DNA of 40,564 nucleotides, taken from positions 1 to 40,564 of the forward strand of contig PEYM01000059.1 in NCBI GenBank assembly GCA_002774365.1, read 5' to 3'. The notes under the pieces were generated by a model. That model made no database searches. It was not told the origin of the DNA and saw only the letters and a program-made list of their open reading frames with translations. This document shows, in pieces, positions 32,222 to 39,000 of the stretch. The stretch comes from Candidatus Saganbacteria bacterium CG08_land_8_20_14_0_20_45_16. Lineage in GTDB: Bacteria > Margulisbacteria > WOR-1 > O2-12-FULL-45-9. Each line of letters starts with the position of its first letter. Position 1 is the first letter of the stretch. Made by a program: the position numbers and the translations under genes.

Positions 32222-32317
32222 CACGAGCCTCGAGTTGCGAGCTAATTTCGTTTTTGTGGCTTTCACAGAAAAAACCCCCTAATCCCTAGCGCCTAGTCCC
32301 CAGTACCCCAACCCCTG
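32222..32317. repeat. Two heptamer arrays between aroE and the ORF6N gene
   Basis: CACGAGC, CTCGAGT, TGCGAGC (32222-32242) and CCCCTAA, TCCCTAG, CGCCTAG, TCCCCAG, TACCCCA, ACCCCTG (32276-32317). Nothing else is seen in the 149-bp spacer. Confidence 0.7.
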
Positions 32318-32345
32318 GCAATAACCTTGCTACATCATCAAAAGA

Positions 32346-32873
32346 ATGAAAAGGGCCAAACAAAACGAACCAATTGAAAATAGAATTTATTACCTCAGGC
32401 ACCTGCGGGTAATGTTAGATCAAGATTTGGCCGCGCTATATGGTGTTACAACAAAAGTTTTCAACCAAGCAGTCAAAAGGAATAAGGAACGTTTTCCCTC
32501 AGACTTCATCTTCCGTCTAACTCGCCAGGAATATCGGTTTTTAAGGTCACAAGTTGTGACCTTAGATAATTCATTAGGTCAAGGAAAACATCGCAAGTAT
32601 CTTCCTTTTGCTTTTACCGAACAAGGCATTGCTATGCTTTCTGGAGTCCTGAAAAGTCAACAAGCTGTTCAAGTCAATATCGCAATTATGAGGGCTTTTG
32701 TAAGGGTGAAACAAATAATAACAACCCACAAAAATATCTATAAAAAATTAAACGAGCTGGAAGCAACAATTAAAACACAAGATCACGACAGAAAGGTTAT
32801 CTTTACCGCTATCCGAAAAATGTTAGCCTATGAAGGAAAGCCCAAAAAGAAAATCGGTTTCTTCTGTGATTAA
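32346..32873 (+). CDS. ORF6N domain protein
   Basis: A 175-residue protein with the ORF6N DNA-binding domain: IENRIYYLRHLRVMLDQDLA, LYGVTTKVFNQAVKRNKERF, DFIFRLTRQEY and KYLPFAFTEQGIAMLSGVL. The C-terminal part is a helical coiled-coil (NIYKKLNELEATIK). Such proteins are common in phage and mobile-element islands and are often annotated as KilA-N/ORF6N regulators; here no phage gene adjoins it. Confidence 0.88.
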   Translation: MKRAKQNEPIENRIYYLRHLRVMLDQDLAALYGVTTKVFNQAVKRNKERFPSDFIFRLTRQEYRFLRSQVVTLDNSLGQGKHRKYLPFAFTEQGIAMLSGVLKSQQAVQVNIAIMRAFVRVKQIITTHKNIYKKLNELEATIKTQDHDRKVIFTAIRKMLAYEGKPKKKIGFFCD

Positions 32874-32874
32874 G

Positions 32875-33837
32875 ATGCAAACAACTGATCTTCTCAACAC
32901 TATCATCCACCAAGCAATCGGCCTCAAGGCCTCAGATATCCATCTTGAACCACACGAAGAACATTTGCAGATTAGATTTCGGCTGGACGGCCTACTGCAA
33001 GACCACGAAAAACTACCGAAAAATTACCACCCCCAGCTCACTTCCAGGATCAAAGTCCTAGTCAACCTTGATATTGCCGAAAAAAGGCTACCACAAGACG
33101 GTCGGACAACTTTTGGCCAGGTTGATTTACGCGTTTCAACCATTCCCACCATTCACGGCGAGAAAGCAGTCCTTCGTCTCCTCAACCGCGAGCAGTTAAA
33201 CCTGAGCTTAGAAGACTTAGGCATGGAAAAAGAAGGTTTGGCTACCTACAAAAGGCTAATTGCCAAACGCTCCGGCATTATTCTTGTGACCGGGCCAACC
33301 GGCTCAGGCAAGACCACCACCCTCTACACAACCTTGGCCAAGTTAAATTCCAAAGAAGTTAACATTATGACTATTGAAGATCCAGTTGAATACAAATTAG
33401 CAGGCATTAATCAAATTCAAGTCAATCAAAAGGCTGGCTTAACTTTTGCCAGAGGCTTACGTTCCATTCTGCGCCAGGACCCGGATATTATCATGGTTGG
33501 CGAGATTCGCGATCTTGAAACAGCTAAGATCGCCCTGCAAGCTGCGTTAACAGGCCATCTAGTTTTCTCAACCCTTCACACTAACGATGCGCCATCTGCC
33601 ATAACCCGTTTAGTTGATATGGGCATTGATAAATATTTGGTTGAAGCAACGGTAATTGGTGTTGTGGCCCAAAGATTAGTTAGAAAAATCACTGGCGGAC
33701 GCGAGGGGATTTTTGAGGTGGTGGCTGGAACAAGCTCCCAAGCTGGGAGAAGAACTTTGCTTGACAACGGCAAGCTCAAGATTGCCCAGGGATTAGTAGC
33801 CAGAGAAGAAGTGGCCAGGGTTATTTACCTCGAGTAA
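32875..33837 (+). CDS. PilB/GspE-type secretion ATPase, minimal form
   Basis: A 320-residue ATPase of the type II secretion / type IV pilus family. Visible parts are ASDIHLEPHEEHLQIRFRLDG, Walker A GPTGSGKTTTLYTTL, the Asp box IEDPVEYKLAGINQIQVN, Walker B ILRQDPDIIMVGEIRDLETA and the His box TGHLVFSTLHTNDA. The N-terminal N1/MshEN domain is absent, and RLVRKI runs straight into GGREGIFEV, so the tetracysteine zinc module usual at that point is deleted. ATG 32875 lies 1 nt after the ORF6N stop; an ATG at 32830 inside that gene is possible. No pilin, GspF or prepilin peptidase is nearby. Confidence 0.85.
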   Translation: MQTTDLLNTIIHQAIGLKASDIHLEPHEEHLQIRFRLDGLLQDHEKLPKNYHPQLTSRIKVLVNLDIAEKRLPQDGRTTFGQVDLRVSTIPTIHGEKAVLRLLNREQLNLSLEDLGMEKEGLATYKRLIAKRSGIILVTGPTGSGKTTTLYTTLAKLNSKEVNIMTIEDPVEYKLAGINQIQVNQKAGLTFARGLRSILRQDPDIIMVGEIRDLETAKIALQAALTGHLVFSTLHTNDAPSAITRLVDMGIDKYLVEATVIGVVAQRLVRKITGGREGIFEVVAGTSSQAGRRTLLDNGKLKIAQGLVAREEVARVIYLE

Positions 33838-34095
33838 TCAACCAAAGTGTTTTTTAAGGCTGATTGCCCTGGATTTAATATATTCAAAAATATTCTTTAC
33901 TTCATCCTTTTTAACATATGGCGCAGCGCGACGACAGCTCTGGCACAGACGAAACTTAAATTGTAGCAAGAGGCATTCAACCGCTGGATAATAAACACAC
34001 GGTTTTTTCTTAGCCAACTTGCCTGGCAACCCCTTTTTCAAAGTCGCAGGCTCAACCTCGCTTTTCTTGGTTTGGTCAATTCGCCCAATTACCAT
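33838..34095 (-). CDS. Small Cys-containing protein, paralogue A
   Basis: Unrecognised 85-residue protein. Its C-terminal half has PCVYYPAVECLLLQFKF, then RLCQSCRR, YVKKDEVKNIFEYIKSRAIS and LKKHFG. It is a clear paralogue of the next gene (34132-34377). The N-terminal M-x-x-x-RID-x-T is also shared. Four cysteines (C-x7-C and C-x2-C) could bind zinc or an Fe-S cluster. No membrane segment. Confidence 0.7.
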   Translation of the reverse strand: MVIGRIDQTKKSEVEPATLKKGLPGKLAKKKPCVYYPAVECLLLQFKFRLCQSCRRAAPYVKKDEVKNIFEYIKSRAISLKKHFG

Positions 34096-34131
34096 GATCT
34101 TCTCTTACTGCTCACCTGCCCTCACCTTTCA

Positions 34132-34377
34132 TCATAACCCCATCCGCTGCTTTAAACTAATCGCTAAGTCCTTAATTTTATGAAATATTGAAGGCACAAT
34201 ATCATTGTGAACATACTTCATTCCCCTAGCGCAAGAACGACAAATTTGAAAGCGCAGTTGTGGCACAGAACACTTACACTCTGGATAATAAATACACGGT
34301 CGCTGCAAAGCTTTTTCATTATCAACCAAATGATCAAACTTCGCGTTCAAGGTTTCATCAATTCGATTGATTTCCAT
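34132..34377 (-). CDS. Small Cys-containing protein, paralogue B
   Basis: Unrecognised 81-residue protein, paralogous to the adjacent 85-residue one: NRIDETLN, PCIYYPECKCSVPQLRFQ, ICRSCARG, YVHNDIVPSIFHKIKDLAIS, LKQRMGL. It has one cysteine more in the first motif (C-x5-C-x-C). The pair is in tandem on the same strand, 36 bp apart, suggesting gene duplication. Confidence 0.7.
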   Translation of the reverse strand: MEINRIDETLNAKFDHLVDNEKALQRPCIYYPECKCSVPQLRFQICRSCARGMKYVHNDIVPSIFHKIKDLAISLKQRMGL

Positions 34378-34442
34378 GCCACAATTCTTTCGACCTTATC
34401 AACCAAAAATTTCACTCAATTTCATCCCGCCCCGCCCTCCCG

Positions 34443-34498
34443 CACTACGAAACTACAACACTACGACACCTCGGCACTACTGTACTACCACACTCCCC
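34443..34498. repeat. Octamer array CACTACxx x7
   Basis: Seven 8-bp units CACTACGA, AACTACAA, CACTACGA, CACCTCGG, CACTACTG, TACTACCA, CACTCCCC, lying in the spacer before plsC; the -10 of plsC follows after 6 bp. All 8-bp, unlike most arrays here. Confidence 0.85.
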
Positions 34499-34502
34499 CT
34501 TT

Positions 34503-34510
34503 GCTATACT
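34503..34510 (+). promoter_or_regulatory. Extended -10 promoter of plsC, leaderless
   Basis: TGC then TATACT (34505-34510), and the ATG is 6 nt later with no ribosome site. Confidence 0.65.
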
Positions 34511-34516
34511 TAGCCC

Positions 34517-35215
34517 ATGAACTTTTTACGCACAATTTTGTTTTATCTAATCCTAGTCATAACTTTTTTTGTCGGATCAACCATTGCTCTGATTTCCTCC
34601 CTTTTTATTCGACCAAGGGCAAAAGCCTTTCAGGTCGCGGCTCATATTTGGGCAAAACTATTAGTCAAGGTATCAGGGATTAGGTGTGAGGTGCGAGGGG
34701 CTGAAAACATTCCGAAAGATAAAGCTGTTATCTTTGCCGCTAACCACCAAGGGGCAGCGGATATCCTGATTGTCCTTGCGTGTCTGCCCACCACCTTTCG
34801 CTTTGCCATTAAAAAAGAGCTGTTCAAAGTCCCTGTTTTCGGTTGGTACTTGCGCTCGGCTGACTACTTTCCTATTGACAGGAAATTAATCTTAAGCGTC
34901 TATCGTACTGTGGAAAATATTATTGGCTATATTAAAGAGGGCGCGTCAGTCCTGATCTTTCCAGAAGGGACCCGCACCCAAACCGGTGAGCTTGGCAAAT
35001 TTAAACGCGGCAGTCTGCTCGCCGCTTTAAAGTCCGGGGCGCCGATTGTCCCGCTCGCTATTTCCGGCAGTTTTGACCTGATGCCAAAAGGGAGCTTTGT
35101 CATCAATCCCCATCCAGTTAAATTTAGCATAGGCAAACCGATTGAGATCACTAATGAAGCAGATTATGAAAGCAAAGTAGAAGAGGTTAGAAGCGCGATT
35201 GAGGAGATGCTTTGA
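34517..35215 (+). CDS. plsC: 1-acyl-sn-glycerol-3-phosphate acyltransferase
   Basis: PlsC adds the second acyl chain in phosphatidic acid synthesis at the inner membrane. The 232-residue protein has one N-terminal membrane helix (about 8-30), the catalytic ANHQGAADILIV (HX4D), IFPEGTRTQTG and the PIVPLAISGS block. The start codon sits 6 nt after the -10. Heptamer units TCAGGGA, TTAGGTG, TGAGGTG, CGAGGGG (34673-34700) write the SGIRCEVRGAE stretch just before the catalytic motif. Confidence 0.92.
   Translation: MNFLRTILFYLILVITFFVGSTIALISSLFIRPRAKAFQVAAHIWAKLLVKVSGIRCEVRGAENIPKDKAVIFAANHQGAADILIVLACLPTTFRFAIKKELFKVPVFGWYLRSADYFPIDRKLILSVYRTVENIIGYIKEGASVLIFPEGTRTQTGELGKFKRGSLLAALKSGAPIVPLAISGSFDLMPKGSFVINPHPVKFSIGKPIEITNEADYESKVEEVRSAIEEML
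34673..34700. repeat. Heptamer array TNAGGTG in plsC
   Basis: Four units TCAGGGA, TTAGGTG, TGAGGTG, CGAGGGG at a 7-bp step, in frame in plsC. Confidence 0.7.
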
Positions 35216-35236
35216 TTGAAAACCACTCTTCTCTCT

Positions 35237-35242
35237 GATACT
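35237..35242 (+). promoter_or_regulatory. Possible -10 of the HI0074-like gene
   Basis: GATACT with the ATG 8 nt later and no Shine-Dalgarno; a TTGAAA stands about 15 bp upstream. Confidence 0.4.
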
Positions 35243-35250
35243 ATTTGTCT

Positions 35251-35670
35251 ATGTTAAATTTATCAAGCCTAAAATTGGCCACCACTTCCCTAAAAAGCTC
35301 ACTGGCTGTTGCTTTATCTGACGCAGAGATGGGCAAAATGAGCCCCGCAGCTAAAGAAACAATTATCGCCGGCGTAATTCAGAATTTTGAATTTACCTAC
35401 GAGCTTTGTTGGAAATTCCTTAAACGCTTCCTGGGAAACGAATTAGGGAGTAATTATGTGGACGGGGTAAGCCGCAAAGAGCTTTTTAGATTGGGAACAG
35501 AACATCACCTAATCAGCAATATTGATAATTGGTTTAAATATCATGATAGCCGCAATGAAACCTCGCATACCTATGACAAAACAACCGCCCAGGAAGTTTT
35601 CGAAGTCGCCACCAAGTTTATTAAGGACGCAGAAGAACTGCTAGCAAACCTTGAAAAACGCAACCATTAA
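35251..35670 (+). CDS. HI0074-family nucleotidyltransferase substrate-binding (HEPN-like) protein
   Basis: A 139-residue all-helical protein with the HI0074 signature QNFEFTYELCWKFLKRFL, SRKELFRLG, W-F-x-Y-H-D and the conserved RNETSHTYDK. In related pairs it is the HEPN-type partner of a small nucleotidyltransferase, often considered a toxin-antitoxin module. It is followed by the partner gene with a 20-nt overlap. Confidence 0.88.
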   Translation: MLNLSSLKLATTSLKSSLAVALSDAEMGKMSPAAKETIIAGVIQNFEFTYELCWKFLKRFLGNELGSNYVDGVSRKELFRLGTEHHLISNIDNWFKYHDSRNETSHTYDKTTAQEVFEVATKFIKDAEELLANLEKRNH

Positions 35671-35965
35671 TCTTGATAAAAAGCATCTGACTGTTGTCAA
35701 AGATATCCTGCGCCAATATGTTCCAGGTTGCGAAGTCTTAGTTTTTGGCTCACGCTTAACTGGTCAAGCCAAAAGCTATTCAGATTTAGACTTAGCGCTT
35801 CGCGGCCAGAAAAAAATCGAGCGAAAAAAGCTAATCGAGCTTAAAGACGCTTTTGAAGAATCAAATCTTCCCTTTAGGGTAGATATTCTTGATTGGCACA
35901 GGATTACGGAGAGCTTCAGAAAGACAATTCAAAAAGATTTTGTTGTTCTGCAAGCGGCTGCCTAG
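35651..35965 (+). CDS. MNT-type nucleotidyltransferase (HI0073-like)
   Basis: A 104-residue minimal nucleotidyltransferase with the catalytic GSRLTGQAKSYSDLDLAL (GSx10DxD) and a further Asp in RVDILDW. It overlaps HI0074-like by 20 nt with a TTG start at 35651. In HEPN-MNT pairs such proteins transfer AMP to the HEPN partner and neutralise it; which role applies to this HI0073/HI0074 type is not established here. Confidence 0.85.
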   Translation: MKNATINLDKKHLTVVKDILRQYVPGCEVLVFGSRLTGQAKSYSDLDLALRGQKKIERKKLIELKDAFEESNLPFRVDILDWHRITESFRKTIQKDFVVLQAAA

Positions 35966-36019
35966 GTAAACCTCGCCAAAATTTCACTTTTTTGCTATAA
36001 AACACTCAACCAGAAAAGC

Positions 36020-39000
36020 TTACGGAACATACAACAGGGCTTGGCTTAGGTCTTTAAACCCGGCCTTGCGACCCATCCGCTGAAAAGCATTTAAGTTTTT
36101 AATTAGTAAGGTCAGGGAAAAAGGGACAACAATATTTTCTTTCTTAACAAAGACCATAATGCTCTTGATGAAATCAACGGCCGGCCCTTTTTTCCACGCT
36201 AACTTTTTTATCCGCTTGGCCAACGCGTGCTGCTCGCTAGGTAAATCAATCGATAAATAAGAACAAAGAGCGCTGGCTAATTTTGCCTGGTTAACCCGTT
36301 GTCCCCGAACTATTCTCAAAATCTGCAAGAAGAGCTGTTGCTCTTCTTCTGGCGGCTCAAGAAAAAGATTTCTGTCTAGGATGGCGACCTCAAATTGTTG
36401 TTCATCATTTGGTAAGCTGTCACTTTCTGCAACTACATTAAAATTGCCGATATGGGCATCAGAGTGGATTAGCCCTTTCTCAACCTGATAATAATAATTT
36501 TGGACAAGTAACGCTACGATCTGTTTGAGATCATGACCCTGTAAACGCAACTTTTTCATCTTAGTCAAATTCAAGCCGTCAAGATATTCCTCACGCTTAT
36601 AATACTTATTATCAACCCCATAAGATTTTGGCACCCTGATCGAATAGCGAAAACTAGCCGGCCGCCATCCTTGGTTGTGCTGATAAAAGACTTTGTCCTT
36701 GGCTAAGAAGCCGGCAAAGTTTATATCTCGAGAGATCCATTCGTTTATCTCTCTTAAAAGCTGCCCCGCAATCCGATAGCCCCGGCCGTATTTTGCCGTC
36801 AAGGCCTCAGCAACTCTGCTCAGTAGTTCATAAGTTTTCTCGAGAAAATATTCGGCATTGGGATTTAAAACTTTTACCGCTTCGTCGCCATGGGCGCGCG
36901 TTTTAATCTTATAAACCCGCATTAATGATCCACCGCCAATCGGCCAGCCAAAATCAAGCACCTCTTCTTTAAAGTTTACCCACTCTCTCTTAAGCACCCT
37001 GAGGGAGGCCCACTTCGATTGTCCGTGCATGTCGTCATAAGCTGACGAAAGCTCTTCTTCATCGGCTGGCGCTAATTTCACCGACTGGCCCAAAACCTGC
37101 AAAAACCTTGTCCCCAAACTCCAAAGGGGGCTGGCACACTCTAAGACAACTTTCATTGGATCAACTGAGCTCTCCCCCTGCTCCCGAGCTTGCGGCCCGA
37201 TTAAATCAAAGACCCTTGGCTCATAGAGTGAACGAAGTCTGGCAATTGTTAAATGAGCTTCTGTGCTCTCTTCAGTAGCCGAGCCTTGATACAATGCCAT
37301 AATGTCTGGCAGGGCCCCTGGATAGCAATTAAGCTCGCTCTTTATTTTTCTCTCCTGGACTTTGGCCCAAACTGTTGATCGTTCGCGAACCCTGCCTAAA
37401 AGCCTACCCTTTAGTCGCCCCCATTTCTCCTTCAAGTCTAGCCAAAAATTATGCAAAAAAGCATTTCTCACCACCCAACCTTCCCTTTTAAACGTTTTCT
37501 CCCACCCGCTAATCTTTTCGGGTGACCTTAAAATCCGTTTTTCAATAAAGGGACCAATGAAGAAAAACAAGGTTTCAAGGTCTGCCAGCTCGGCCAGCTT
37601 AGGCAGGACCCTTTTTAAGACCAGAAGGAGGCTGGCCCGGCCAGGTAGTTTTTTTACGAAGCGCTTAAAAATGTAGTTAAGCAGCCAAACTCGATCCTCT
37701 CTCTTTTGCAGCAAACCATTTTCCCCAACCAGCAAAAACCTTACCAAACCATGCTTGCCAACTCTCCCTAATTGATAAAGACCAGCCAAATCATTGTCGG
37801 TCAAATGCATCCCTGCGGCAATGGTCGCAGTATTTACCGCTCGTCTAAAATTGTGCCACTTCCAAAGCCGGGCAAACAGCAGGTCAGATCTTAATCGCGA
37901 GTCATCCCGATCTGTTTCCATCAAGCGCTTAAAAAGGCTGTGGCTGTCTAGCTTAATTTCCCTTTGCATCATCTCAAAAACATCTTCACCAACCAGCCAG
38001 CCCCCCATTGAGGGACTCCGCATTGTCTCTTCCAGCCGCTGCTTGGCCATCGCCTCTATCTCTTCCAAATGGTCAATCGAGTATACCTCATAATCAACAA
38101 ACTCTTCCTTAGCCGCCAAAGAAGATGAAAAGAAAAAGCGCGCGTCTTCTATGAGGACCTTTTTTTTCTCTGTATAGTCCATCAAACCAGTTAATTTCTC
38201 GCGCAGTTTCATTGCTAAGCGGCCATCCGCGAACAAATAACTTACCTCGTATAAAAAATCAACCTCACTGGAGTCGGCCAGATCAAATTGATAATTTGAA
38301 AACAAAGCGTGCAAAAACTGAGCGGTAAATAAGCCAAAGTCCCAATTGTTTCTTTGCCATTTCTCGGGAAAGGTCCTGCTCGATATTCTCTGGTTAAAGA
38401 ATTGATTTTTGCTCGCATCCATGATGCTAACCAAGACCATGAATTCCTTAATAAAGCTAGCCTGATTACAATTTGGCATTAGTTCTTTTAAGTGGCAAAG
38501 GAGAAAAGCAAAAAACAGCTGCTCGTTGCATCCAGAGAATCTAACAAGCCTAGCATCTCTCTGCTCATTATAAAAAATTGAGGTCACTAACGCCAAATCA
38601 TCAAAGCCCAGCTCGCCATAATCAGCTCGCCACCACGACTCTGACAAGAGGCGGCTGTCTGATCTTAAAATCGTGATCAGTTTATTAAAGGGGGTAAGAT
38701 TAGCATCTTCTTGCATTAATTCCTCAAACAGATAGCCGAACAAACACGTCACAAAGGCCTCGCAATCAAAATAATCAAACATCTCTCCCTCTGCAATCAG
38801 GTGGTCCATCAATGAGGTTAAAGTTGAGAGCTGCTCTAGCCAAGGCAGACTTCTTATCCCCGCTAGATATTGCCTCGCCAAAAATCGCACCCGCCCCAGA
38901 GCCGCCTCCTCCCTGCTTTTGCTAGAAAACCCTTCCATTTCCTCTCGACATTGCTGATAAAACGGCTCTTTACTTGTCTTTCCTGATGATCTCTTGAGCA

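Noticed and set aside
36598-36740. Transposase or phage genes in the right part of the window
   Set aside because: No transposase, integrase or structural phage motif was seen; the ORF6N protein alone does not show a prophage.
37362-38093. Antisense reading frames within the giant gene
   Set aside because: Composition and lack of ribosome sites show that they are shadows of the long minus-strand coding frame.
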